From NCBI GenBank assembly GCA_946480125.1, contig CAMLIY010000144.1:1-8005 (forward strand): a stretch of DNA of 8,005 nucleotides. Direction: 5' to 3'. Shown here in pieces: positions 1 to 6,359 of this stretch. Numbering within the stretch: position 1 is the stretch's first letter; each line of letters begins with the position of its first letter. Under the pieces are notes generated by a model, which made no database searches, had not been told where the DNA came from, and saw nothing but the letters and a program-made list of their open reading frames with translations. This DNA comes from an uncultured Asticcacaulis sp. Its GTDB lineage: Bacteria; Pseudomonadota; Alphaproteobacteria; Caulobacterales; Caulobacteraceae. A program made the position numbers and the translations under genes.

Positions 1-1460
1 TGGGCGTCGAGGAACAGTTCTACCTGTTGTTTCCGCCGATCCTCTATGTCCTGCACCGCTGGGCGAAACGCCTGATGTGGCCGGCGCTCGGTCTGCTGGC
101 CCTGTGGTCGCTGTGGTTCTCGCAAACCCGGTTGACCGGACACCCGGAAGTGTCGTTCTTCTTCCCGACCTCACGGGCGTTTGAATTGCTGATCGGGGCC
201 CTGTGCGTTGGTATCGACAGGCGCCTGAGCCTGCCGCCGATCGTGCAGAAATGTCTCAGCCTGGCCGGTCTGGCCGCGTTGGTCACCGGCTTTATCGTCA
301 TTAATGAGGAGGCCGCCTTCCCCGGTCTATTGGCCGTGGTGCCCTGCCTGGGCACGGCCGCCCTGCTGGTATCGCCGCAAGGCTGGACCAATCGCTGGCT
401 GTCCGTTGCACCGCTCACCAGAGTCGGCGATATCTCCTATTCGCTTTATCTGTGGCACTGGCCTTTGCTGGTTTTCACACGGTTTGTTTTCCCTGACATG
501 CCATGGATGATCGTCATCGCCCTGAGCGTGTCCGGGGGGCTCGCCTGGCTGTCCTGGCGCTATATCGAGACGCCGTTTCTTAAGCCGACCCAGAAACGCC
601 CCCTGCCCATCTGGGCGTTCGGCGGGCTTGCCATGGCCGCTTCCATCGGCTTGTGTCTGTGCATCTATTATGCCGGCGGCCTGCCGCAACGCTTCTCGCC
701 ACAGGAGCGCGTCTATCTGGCGGCGACCGATGACTATAATCACGACCGCAACAAGTGCCATATGCGCTCTGACCGCCCGATGGCCTATGACAAGCTGTGT
801 GTCTATGGCGCGGCCGAGGTGCCGGCCAGCTACGCCGTCTGGGGTGACAGCCACGGCGCCGAGCTGGCCAAGATGTTAGGTGAACGCCTGACCGCCAAAG
901 GACAAAGCCTGAAGTCGATCACCATGTCCGGCTGCCCGGCCACACTGAGCCGTAAAGCCGTTTGTCGTCAGCACAATATCGATACACTGGCCGCGGTGAA
1001 AGCGGATCCGAATATGCAGACCATCATTCTGGTCGGCAATCTGCACGACGACAACGCCTCATCACGCGAGGCCATCCTGGGCATGGAACACACGGCCCTT
1101 GAGTTGAAAAAAGCTGGCAAGCAAGTCGTCATCGTCTTCCCGATCCCGACCTTCGACTATGATCCGCCGTCCAAACTGGCGCTGGAATCACGCGCCGGAC
1201 ATGCCCCTGAAACGATCGGTACGCCGCACACGGTCTACGAAAGACGGCGCGGCCATATTCGCGATGAATTTGCCCGTTTCACCGAAGTCAACGGCATGGT
1301 CGGCATCCGGCCAGACAGCCTTTTTTGTGACACCATCTGCCACGTCTATCGCTCAGGCGCCGGTGTGCTCTATTTCAACGCCGGCCATCTGAGCCTGACC
1401 GGCGCCGGCCTGCTGGCGGATGAAATCGAGCGGACTCTGGAAATGCAGTCCGAGGATTGA
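1..1460 (+). CDS. OafA/YrhL-type membrane acyltransferase with C-terminal SGNH domain (5' partial)
   Basis: This is an integral inner-membrane acyltransferase 3 family protein, expected to O-acetylate a cell-surface polysaccharide or lipid. The reading frame is open from the window edge (first full codon at 3) and begins inside the family motif VEEQFYLLFPP (6-38), so roughly the first 150 residues are missing. A TTG at 27 is not the real start. Several hydrophobic helices follow, with the family signatures GDISYSLYLWHWPLLVF (about 426-476) and WRYIETPF (about 558-581). After the last helix (about 610-670) comes a probably periplasmic SGNH domain: block I GDSHG at 843-857, and C-terminal HLSLTGAG with the His codon at 1386-1388. 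Cysteine pairs (CDTIC and others) suit an oxidising periplasm. One oddity is that the position three before the catalytic His, usually Asp (DxxH), is Asn (NAGH). The acceptor substrate cannot be told from the sequence. Confidence 0.93.
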   Translation, partial: GVEEQFYLLFPPILYVLHRWAKRLMWPALGLLALWSLWFSQTRLTGHPEVSFFFPTSRAFELLIGALCVGIDRRLSLPPIVQKCLSLAGLAALVTGFIVINEEAAFPGLLAVVPCLGTAALLVSPQGWTNRWLSVAPLTRVGDISYSLYLWHWPLLVFTRFVFPDMPWMIVIALSVSGGLAWLSWRYIETPFLKPTQKRPLPIWAFGGLAMAASIGLCLCIYYAGGLPQRFSPQERVYLAATDDYNHDRNKCHMRSDRPMAYDKLCVYGAAEVPASYAVWGDSHGAELAKMLGERLTAKGQSLKSITMSGCPATLSRKAVCRQHNIDTLAAVKADPNMQTIILVGNLHDDNASSREAILGMEHTALELKKAGKQVVIVFPIPTFDYDPPSKLALESRAGHAPETIGTPHTVYERRRGHIRDEFARFTEVNGMVGIRPDSLFCDTICHVYRSGAGVLYFNAGHLSLTGAGLLADEIERTLEMQSED

Positions 1461-1462
1461 TC

Positions 1463-1483
1463 CACAGGCGCTTGAAACCTGTG
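1463..1483 (+). terminator. Weak hairpin after the acyltransferase gene
   Basis: A perfect 6-bp inverted repeat (CACAGG, 9-nt loop, CCTGTG) begins three bases after the acyltransferase stop codon. A T-rich stretch (CTTTTATT) follows a few bases later. The stem is short and the T-run is interrupted, so this is at best a weak intrinsic terminator separating the gene from dut. Confidence 0.3.
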
Positions 1484-1565
1484 CATGCTTTTATTAACCT
1501 TTCGGCGCGGCATTTACCTCGCGTCACAGGCTCTTTAGGATAGTCTAGTCCTGAGAAAGCCCATC

Positions 1566-2048
1566 ATGAACGCTCACATCAAGCCCGAAGCCTCGCCCGA
1601 AGTCACCGCTCATGTGCTGCAACTGCCGCATGCGGCCGGCCTGGCCCTGCCCGCCTATGAAACCCAAGGCTCCGCCGGGCTCGACCTGCGGGCCGCCATC
1701 GCCGAGGGCGAGGACATCACCCTCAAGCCGATGGCCCGCGCCCTTATCCCTACCGGACTGAAGATGTCGGTGCCGCTGGGCTATGAGGTGCAGGTACGCC
1801 CGCGCTCCGGCCTGGCGCTGAAATTCGGTATCACCTGCCTGAATACGCCGGGCACGATCGACAGCGACTATCGCGGCGAGGTTGGTGTTATTCTGATCAA
1901 TCTTGGTTCGGAAGATTTCGTCATCCGTCGTGGCGACCGCATCGCGCAAATGATCGTGGCGCAACACGCCCGCATCGTCTGGGAAACGCCGGAAACCCTG
2001 GAAGCCACGACGCGCGGCGAAGGCGGTTTCGGTTCAACCGGACGCTGA
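1566..2048 (+). CDS. dut: Deoxyuridine 5'-triphosphate nucleotidohydrolase (dUTPase)
   Basis: Homotrimeric cytosolic dUTPase, which hydrolyses dUTP to dUMP and diphosphate. This keeps uracil out of DNA and supplies dUMP for thymidylate synthesis. The 160-residue product has all five family motifs in order: motif 1 AGLDLRAA (37-44), motif 2 [11 protein letters not shown] (78-88), motif 3 [12 protein letters not shown] (96-107, catalytic Asp at 99), motif 4 [10 protein letters not shown] (122-131), and the glycine-rich flexible motif 5 [11 protein letters not shown] (150-160) that closes over the active site. Length is normal for bacterial trimeric enzymes (about 150 residues), with a short N-terminal extension. 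The ATG at 1566 is the only well-placed start. Its upstream GAGAAAG is a weak ribosome site. The gene stands 105 bp after the acyltransferase and is probably transcribed separately. Confidence 0.98.
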   Translation: MNAHIKPEASPEVTAHVLQLPHAAGLALPAYETQGSAGLDLRAAIAEGEDITLKPMARALIPTGLKMSVPLGYEVQVRPRSGLALKFGITCLNTPGTIDSDYRGEVGVILINLGSEDFVIRRGDRIAQMIVAQHARIVWETPETLEATTRGEGGFGSTGR

Positions 2049-2272
2049 CCATCATAATAGGCGGCAACACGTGCAAACAGCTAACCGTCGCGTAATGGCT
2101 TAAAAAGGTAGCCTAAAACCGTCTAGGCCGCGCGACTTTCGCTCGCTTTATGGCCAAAACACATCGTTTTTTGATTTTTCGTTAACCATGCTATCTTTGA
2201 TTATCGCCTCATTTCGGCGGAGCGTACCCTTGTGCCAGTCTCTCGTAACAGTGACATCAAAAAGGATACCTT

Positions 2273-2617
2273 ATGGACGATATCTGGACCTTCTTCGTGG
2301 GCTTGAGCAACGGTTTCCGTGCCGCGCTCGGTGACGTCAACCCTCTGCCCATTCTGATTGTGGCCATCGTTATCGGCCTGCTGCAACCCAGATCTGACAA
2401 GTATGCGATAAAGGCGGCCATTGCCCTGCTGATCGTGATGGCCTTCAATATCTTCCTGCCGCTGGTCAATGGCGGCCAGCCCAACTATCCCGATTTTCGC
2501 CATATCGGCGCCATAGTGCAGCTGTTCCTGCTGTTCGTCTTCGCTTACGGCATGATCGGCGTACTCGGCAGCCTGAAAGCGGCCATGAAACTGGGCGCCG
2601 CCAAAAGCGCGCACTAA
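2273..2617 (+). CDS. Small three-helix membrane protein, function unknown
   Basis: I do not recognise a family for this 114-residue protein. It has three predicted membrane segments, at about residues 24-38, 44-65 and 78-100. A basic loop (PRSDKY, 39-44) follows the first, and a polar loop with NGGQPNYPDF (66-75) lies between the second and third. The N-terminus is amphipathic and the C-terminus is lysine/alanine-rich. There is no signal peptide and no catalytic motif. The start is supported by AAGGA eight bases before the ATG. The upstream 224-bp intergenic region is A+T-rich and should contain its own promoter. The gene converges on dapB with 14 bp between stop codons. G+C-rich third positions agree with a real gene. 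Confidence 0.82.
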   Translation: MDDIWTFFVGLSNGFRAALGDVNPLPILIVAIVIGLLQPRSDKYAIKAAIALLIVMAFNIFLPLVNGGQPNYPDFRHIGAIVQLFLLFVFAYGMIGVLGSLKAAMKLGAAKSAH

Positions 2618-2631
2618 TCCAGGCCGTAAAC

Positions 2632-3381
2632 CTAGAATCCCAGAACGTCCTGCATATCGTAGATGCCGGTCGTTTGCTTGCATCCCCACAGGCCGGCCTG
2701 AATAGCGCCGCGCGCGAACAGCGTGCGGTCGCGGGCGCTATGCGCAAAGGTGATCAGTTCGTCTTCCGAAGCGAACAGAACGCTGTGTTCACCAACAATG
2801 CCACCGCCGCGAATGACGGAGAAGCCGATATCGCCGTCGCGGCGCGCCCCGGTGATGCCATCGCGCGCGACTACCTTCACGCTATTCAGTTCGACGCCAC
2901 GGCCTTCAGCGGCGGCGGCACCCAGCATCAGGGCAGTGCCGGAAGGGGCATCGACCTTGCGCCTGTGGTGGGCCTCGGTGACTTCGATGTCCCAGTCCTC
3001 GGCGCTCAGGCGGGCGCTGGCCTGCTTCAGAAGGCCGATCATCAGGTTGACGCCAAGCGAATAATTGCCGGATTTCAGCAGAACCACCTTCTCCGCGAAA
3101 GGCTGGAGTGCGGCTTCCTGTTCCGCCGTAAAACCGGTGGCGCCGATGACCTGAACAATAGGCGCGCCCCGGCGGTCGCCTTCCGCCGCGCAGGCTTGCG
3201 CCAATTGCAGGGTGGCTTCGGGTGTTGAAAAGTCGATGACGACATCCGATTTGCTCAGATCGAAGGCATCGCCCTTGTCAAAACGGGCGGAGATGGTGTG
3301 TCCGGCGGCTTCCAGCACACGCGCGATGGCCTGGCCCATGCGGCCATTGGCGCCATTGATGGCAAAGCGTGTGGTGGACAT
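2632..3381 (-). CDS. dapB: 4-hydroxy-tetrahydrodipicolinate reductase
   Basis: DapB reduces the dehydrated product of 4-hydroxy-tetrahydrodipicolinate to tetrahydrodipicolinate with NAD(P)H. This is the second committed step of diaminopimelate and lysine synthesis, so it feeds peptidoglycan. The N-terminal Rossmann fold carries NGANGRMGQ (9-17). DFSTPEAT (50-57) and the nucleotide-contacting ATGFT (81-85) follow. The catalytic and substrate-binding signature EAHHRRKVDAPSGTA spans 136-150, with His138/His139 and Lys142 the expected active-site residues. FSVIRGGGIVGEH (187-199) is typical of the substrate domain. Length is 249 residues, slightly shorter than the E. coli enzyme. An in-frame GTG at 3423 would add 14 residues, but the ATG at 3381 is preferred because AAAGG lies seven bases before it and the fold begins right after. 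The methyltransferase gene lies 68 bp upstream on the same strand. Confidence 0.98.
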   Translation of the reverse strand: MSTTRFAINGANGRMGQAIARVLEAAGHTISARFDKGDAFDLSKSDVVIDFSTPEATLQLAQACAAEGDRRGAPIVQVIGATGFTAEQEAALQPFAEKVVLLKSGNYSLGVNLMIGLLKQASARLSAEDWDIEVTEAHHRRKVDAPSGTALMLGAAAAEGRGVELNSVKVVARDGITGARRDGDIGFSVIRGGGIVGEHSVLFASEDELITFAHSARDRTLFARGAIQAGLWGCKQTTGIYDMQDVLGF

Positions 3382-3412
3382 GATCAAGCCTTTGTTTCGT
3401 CGTGCTGCCTTC

Positions 3413-3441
3413 CGAATAGGCACAAGGGTCTTTCAGGTCAA
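3413..3441 (-). promoter_or_regulatory. Candidate sigma70-like promoter for dapB
   Basis: In the 68-bp gap before dapB, the - strand reads TTGACC (3441-3436), a 17-bp spacer and TATTCG (3418-3413). The -35 matches the consensus at five of six positions, but the -10 at only three. Transcription would begin near 3406 and leave a leader of about 25 nt that contains the AAAGG ribosome site. This is a visual match only. dapB may instead be read from the methyltransferase gene. Confidence 0.35.
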
Positions 3442-3449
3442 CTGTCGAG

Positions 3450-4079
3450 TTATGGGGTCAAGGAGCCTTCCGGCCACTTGTACCTGAATACTTTTGCCTT
3501 AAGTGGTTTCGCCTGCCCGAAATCCGGCACCTCATATTCCGCCAGCGGCGCCAGCATATCAAGCGGCAGGGACTTGCGGCCCATATCACCGACCAGAATG
3601 TCGATACCCGCCACCACACAACCGGTCAGAAAAGCCGATACCTGTTCCGCCAGTCTTTCCTCATAAAACAGATCGCCGACAAGGATCAGGTCGGTCTTAG
3701 GCGGCGCGGTCATGTCAGCCTTGGAGGTGGTGACGATTACGCCATTGGCCTCCGCGTTCAGGGCCGTAGCCACAAAAGCATTCGGGTCGATATCGACGGC
3801 CATTACGCTCAATGCCCCAACCTTCATGGCGGCGATGGCGACGACGCCCGAGCCGCAGCCAAGATCGATGACGCGTTTGCCGCGCACGCTTTCAGGGTGA
3901 TCGAGGATATACCGCGCCAACACCGTTCCGCCAGCCCAGTGATAAGCCCAGTAGGGGGGCATCTGGCCCAGCCGCGACAGACGGCTGCCGGTATGGGCAC
4001 GATAAAGAACGATTTCCGGCAAGCTTGGCGCCGGCTCGAGACGCAGATTTTGCAGAATGAAGTCGCGCACGTCAGGCAT
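3450..4079 (-). CDS. Class I SAM methyltransferase, ETFB lysine methyltransferase (METTL20)-like
   Basis: A seven-beta-strand SAM-dependent methyltransferase resembling the METTL20/ETFBKMT group. Its bacterial members methylate lysines of the electron transfer flavoprotein beta subunit, near the site that docks dehydrogenases. The 209-residue product has a family-type N-terminus (RDFILQN, 5-11; LPEI, 20-23), then [11 protein letters not shown] (41-51), SAM motif [10 protein letters not shown] (70-78), acidic VDIDP (95-99) and the post-I motif GDLFYE (135-140), matching the DxFY(E) hallmark. GDMGRKSLP is at 164-172. The ATG at 4079 is chosen because the family begins about there. A TTG at 4094 adds five residues, and neither has a good ribosome site. 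Older annotation may call such proteins nicotinamide N-methyltransferase-like or PrmA-like. The substrate assignment is inference from motifs. It lies upstream of dapB on the same strand and may be co-transcribed with it. Confidence 0.87.
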   Translation of the reverse strand: MPDVRDFILQNLRLEPAPSLPEIVLYRAHTGSRLSRLGQMPPYWAYHWAGGTVLARYILDHPESVRGKRVIDLGCGSGVVAIAAMKVGALSVMAVDIDPNAFVATALNAEANGVIVTTSKADMTAPPKTDLILVGDLFYEERLAEQVSAFLTGCVVAGIDILVGDMGRKSLPLDMLAPLAEYEVPDFGQAKPLKAKVFRYKWPEGSLTP

Positions 4080-4099
4080 TAGGACCAATAGCAAACAGA

Positions 4100-4128
4100 T
4101 GACCGGCAGCGCTAAACCCTGCCGGTCA
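4100..4128 (-). terminator. Perfect 10-bp hairpin between the 109-residue gene and the methyltransferase gene
   Basis: TGACCGGCAG (4100-4109) and CTGCCGGTCA (4119-4128) form a perfect 10-bp stem with a 9-nt loop, in the 68-bp gap between two - strand genes. It begins 19 bp after the stop of the upstream gene and ends 20 bp before the methyltransferase ATG. The downstream - strand sequence (TCTGTTTGC) has only a short T-run, so termination would be inefficient. It could equally be a leader hairpin affecting the methyltransferase message. Confidence 0.5.
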
Positions 4129-4147
4129 GATATTACACTGTTTTTGC

Positions 4148-4477
4148 TTATTCGATATAAACAACCCTGCCACCGGTCTCCTTGTCGGCATCCATAATCG
4201 CCTTTTTAACTAATCCGGCAAGGTGAAGGAAACCATTCGCGAACATATCGAGGCCCGCCATCATCGCCTTGGTAATTTCCGGTTCACTCTCCGAAAAGAG
4301 CCTGGCCAAGTGTGCACATTCCTCACGCATTTGCGCCAATCTGCCATTGGTGTCTTCGAATACGGACGGATGCGATCCCGGTGCGGCGCCGGAGGACGTG
4401 CGTGCGGCCAATCTTTGCACCGCTTCCGGCGTTACCGCGAGATTATGAATCGAAATCCTTCCATTGGCTATGGTCAT
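4148..4477 (-). CDS. Uncharacterised 109-residue protein coupled to the chemoreceptor gene
   Basis: I do not recognise a family. The start ATG at 4477 overlaps the chemoreceptor stop as ATGA (4477-4474), and GAGGG sits a few bases upstream, so translation is likely coupled. The product is soluble: no membrane segment and no signal peptide. An N-terminal part (1-30, including [18 protein letters not shown]) leads to a Gly/Ser/Pro-rich linker (about 28-38). A mostly helical stretch (about 45-97) is rich in Met, Ala, Leu and Glu, and the tail ends GGRVVYIE. It lacks CheW, CheD, CheR or STAS-type motifs that I can see. Its position suggests that it works with the receptor, for example as an adaptor, a partner of the cytoplasmic tip or a localisation factor. 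That is inference from gene order alone. Confidence 0.75.
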   Translation of the reverse strand: MTIANGRISIHNLAVTPEAVQRLAARTSSGAAPGSHPSVFEDTNGRLAQMREECAHLARLFSESEPEITKAMMAGLDMFANGFLHLAGLVKKAIMDADKETGGRVVYIE

Positions 4478-6180
4478 GCGGCCCTCACAGTTGAAAGGAA
4501 CTTGTCCATTTCATGGTGCAGGCGTTCGGCCTGCTCTGCCAGCTCACTCGATGAACTGAGAACCTGCGCGGCGGCGGCCCCGGTTTGCTCGGCCGCCATG
4601 GCGACGCCGGAAATATTTGAGGTCACTTCCGTCGTGCCTACGGAGGCCTGACTTACGGCCTGCACAATTTCCTGAGTGGCGGCATTTTGCTGCTCCACCG
4701 CAGAGGCAATAGCGGTGCTTGTGCTGCTGATATTCTGGATGGTGCCGCCAATATTCTTCATCGCCAAAGACGCCCGCCCCGTCGCCTGCTGGATTTGCGT
4801 TATTTTTTCCGAAATCTCTGTGGTTGCCTTGGCCGTTTGCCCCGCCAGCGCCTTCACTTCGGACGCGACGACCGCGAACCCCTTGCCAGCTTCACCCGCA
4901 CGGGCCGATTCGATTGTCGCGTTGAGCGCAAGCAGATTGGTCTGATTGGCCAGACCGGAAATCATATCAACAAAACCGCCAATACTCACGGCAACCTCGT
5001 TGAGTTCATCCACAATCGTAGCGGCCTGGCTGGCCTCAGTCAGTGCGTCGCTGGAAATCTGAGCAGAGGTCTCGATCTGGCGGCCGATTTCCGAGACGGA
5101 TGCGCCCAGTTCTTCGGTTGATGCCGCAACAGAGGCGACATTGGCGCCAGCTTCTTCCGCCGCCGAGGATACCGCCATGGACTGCGCGGAGGTTTCCTGA
5201 GCGGTTGAGGTCAGTTGCGCCGCCGCTGCCTGCATTTCGGTGGCTGCGCTCGAAACCAGGGTGACGATCCCCCCCACCGACTTCTCGAAATCATCCGCCA
5301 TCTGCATCATGACCTGTTTGCGCGCGGCTTCAGCCTGCGCCTTCTGTTCGGCCGCACCCGCTTCCAGCTCTTTGTTCTTTATGGCATTTTCCTTGAATAT
5401 GGCCAGTCCCTTGGCGATGTCACCGCATTCATCGCCACGATCGGCGCCGGTGACAGATGTGGCGAGGTCGCCGTTTGCCAGCTTGCGGAGTTCTTCAACC
5501 GATTTGTTCAGTGGTGCCGAAATGCCATAATTTGCCAACAAAAGCCCGACAGCGAAACCGATGATCAGGCCGCCACTGGCCACACTGATCAGGACGGTAA
5601 TCGCGACCTGCCCTTCGGCCTTGGTATCCGCAGCCAGTTTTGTGCCCTTGGCGTCAAGGGAATCGGCATAGGCCTTGATAGCCGTCTGCAAAGTGTCCGC
5701 ATTGCCCCGATTGGCGCTGACCAGCGTGTTGATTTTCTGCTGGGCCTCGCCAAGTGTGACCTCTCCTCCTGTCCGGTTGGCCACTTCATAGGTTTGATCC
5801 AGCCCGGCGGCATACGAATCGTAAGCCGTCTTCACATCGCTCAACTGCTGCTTTTCGGCATCCGTAGCCGCGGCCATGGCCTGTTTCAGCCGGTCATCAA
5901 ATTGCTTGCGATTGATATCGAGAATTTCTTTGGCGCCGGCCACATTATCTGCCGAGGGGTCGGAAGCGACCCGATATTCCGCCCGGCTGAGGCTGATGAC
6001 ATTTTGATTGAGGCGTGCGCCCAATAGTGCAAGACTATCGGCCTTATCGACCTTAATCGTACTTTCATTGGCATGATGCAGCCGGGTTACACCAAAAAAG
6101 GATACAACACCGGTAACCGCGCTCATCAAGACGATAAGCAATAAAAGCTTTGTCTTAATTTTAAAATCTTTAAGTTTCAT
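4474..6180 (-). CDS. Methyl-accepting chemotaxis protein (HAMP, MCP signalling domain)
   Basis: A transmembrane chemoreceptor that would control CheA through CheW. The 568-residue product has a basic N-terminus, TM1 (about 11-32), a helical periplasmic ligand-binding region (about 33-190, four-helix-bundle-like, without cysteine), TM2 (about 192-217), HAMP (about 217-270, with the usual Pro at 223 in SAPL), a coiled-coil adaptation region rich in Ala/Ser/Thr/Glu, and the conserved hairpin tip with [19 protein letters not shown] (412-430) followed by [15 protein letters not shown] (432-446). The C-terminus (KFLSTVRAA) has no NWETF-like pentapeptide for CheR/CheB tethering. The start at 6180 is chosen over an in-frame TTG at 6225 because GGAGG lies six bases before the ATG and TM1 follows directly. 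The ligand is not deducible. The next gene overlaps by four bases. Confidence 0.97.
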   Translation of the reverse strand: MKLKDFKIKTKLLLLIVLMSAVTGVVSFFGVTRLHHANESTIKVDKADSLALLGARLNQNVISLSRAEYRVASDPSADNVAGAKEILDINRKQFDDRLKQAMAAATDAEKQQLSDVKTAYDSYAAGLDQTYEVANRTGGEVTLGEAQQKINTLVSANRGNADTLQTAIKAYADSLDAKGTKLAADTKAEGQVAITVLISVASGGLIIGFAVGLLLANYGISAPLNKSVEELRKLANGDLATSVTGADRGDECGDIAKGLAIFKENAIKNKELEAGAAEQKAQAEAARKQVMMQMADDFEKSVGGIVTLVSSAATEMQAAAAQLTSTAQETSAQSMAVSSAAEEAGANVASVAASTEELGASVSEIGRQIETSAQISSDALTEASQAATIVDELNEVAVSIGGFVDMISGLANQTNLLALNATIESARAGEAGKGFAVVASEVKALAGQTAKATTEISEKITQIQQATGRASLAMKNIGGTIQNISSTSTAIASAVEQQNAATQEIVQAVSQASVGTTEVTSNISGVAMAAEQTGAAAAQVLSSSSELAEQAERLHHEMDKFLSTVRAA

Positions 6181-6253
6181 TTTGCCCTCCGCGAATAATC
6201 GCAATTCGTCAGAAGCAAAACGCAACTACTAAATGCGATACAACAACCCAGTG

Positions 6254-6311
6254 TCAGGATTAACTGTGTTGGTAACGGAGTTGTTAATGAAATAAGGCGG
6301 TTTAATCCTGA
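6254..6311. repeat. Perfect 10-bp inverted half-sites around the chemoreceptor promoter
   Basis: TCAGGATTAA (6254-6263) and its exact reverse complement TTAATCCTGA (6302-6311) are separated by 38 bp, about 48 bp centre to centre. The spacing is too wide for a compact terminator. The arms bracket the candidate promoter, one covering its -10 and the other lying just upstream of its -35. That arrangement is typical of a paired operator, but the regulator is unknown. Confidence 0.45.
6259..6287 (-). promoter_or_regulatory. Candidate sigma70-like promoter for the chemoreceptor gene
   Basis: In the 178-bp gap before the chemoreceptor, the - strand reads TTAACA (6287-6282), a 17-bp spacer and GTTAAT (6264-6259). 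These match the consensus at five and four of six positions. Transcription would start near 6252 and give a leader of about 70 nt ending in a strong GGAGG site. The -10 overlaps one arm of a long inverted repeat. This is a visual match only. Confidence 0.4.
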
Positions 6312-6322
6312 AAATGACGCTT

Positions 6323-6359
6323 AAAATCTCTTTATTTCCAGCATGGGTTGAGAGATTTT
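6323..6359 (-). terminator. Hairpin overlapping the end of the PAS-HTH gene
   Basis: AAAATCTCT (6323-6331) and AGAGATTTT (6351-6359) form a perfect 9-bp stem with a 19-nt loop that itself contains CCA/TGG. On the - strand the second arm ends in TTTT directly after the AGAGA part, and the first arm overlaps the TAA stop of the PAS-HTH gene. The stem is A+T-rich, so terminator strength is doubtful. It may be bidirectional, since both strands end in a T-run. Confidence 0.42.

Noticed and set aside
327..854. 175-codon open frame on the - strand opposite the acyltransferase
   Set aside because: It is antisense to conserved acyltransferase motifs, and its composition is typical of a high-G+C shadow frame.
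1495..1560. Promoter for dut (for example TTTACC, 17 bp, TAGGAT)
   Set aside because: Both hexamers match at only four of six positions, and several equally poor alternatives exist nearby.
2129..2180. Possible terminator after dut (GGCC...GGCC and AAAAC-N5-GTTTT)
   Set aside because: The stems are four or five base pairs and either A+T-only or with a very long loop, so they are not convincing.
2674..3228. 184-codon open frame on the + strand opposite dapB
   Set aside because: It is a shadow of dapB on the other strand, with no recognisable motif.
5215..6027. 270-codon open frame on the + strand opposite the chemoreceptor gene
   Set aside because: It lies wholly antisense to a well-supported chemoreceptor. 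Its translation is low-complexity, shows no domain, and has no ribosome site.
6272..6287. CtrA-like full site (TTAA-N7-GTTAC) over the -35 of the chemoreceptor promoter on the - strand
   Set aside because: The second half differs from TTAAC at two positions, so it is no better than chance in A+T-rich DNA.
6181..6358. Sigma54-type promoter for the chemoreceptor
   Set aside because: No GG-N10-GC pair with flanking TGGCAC/TTGC-like sequence was found on the - strand in this gap.
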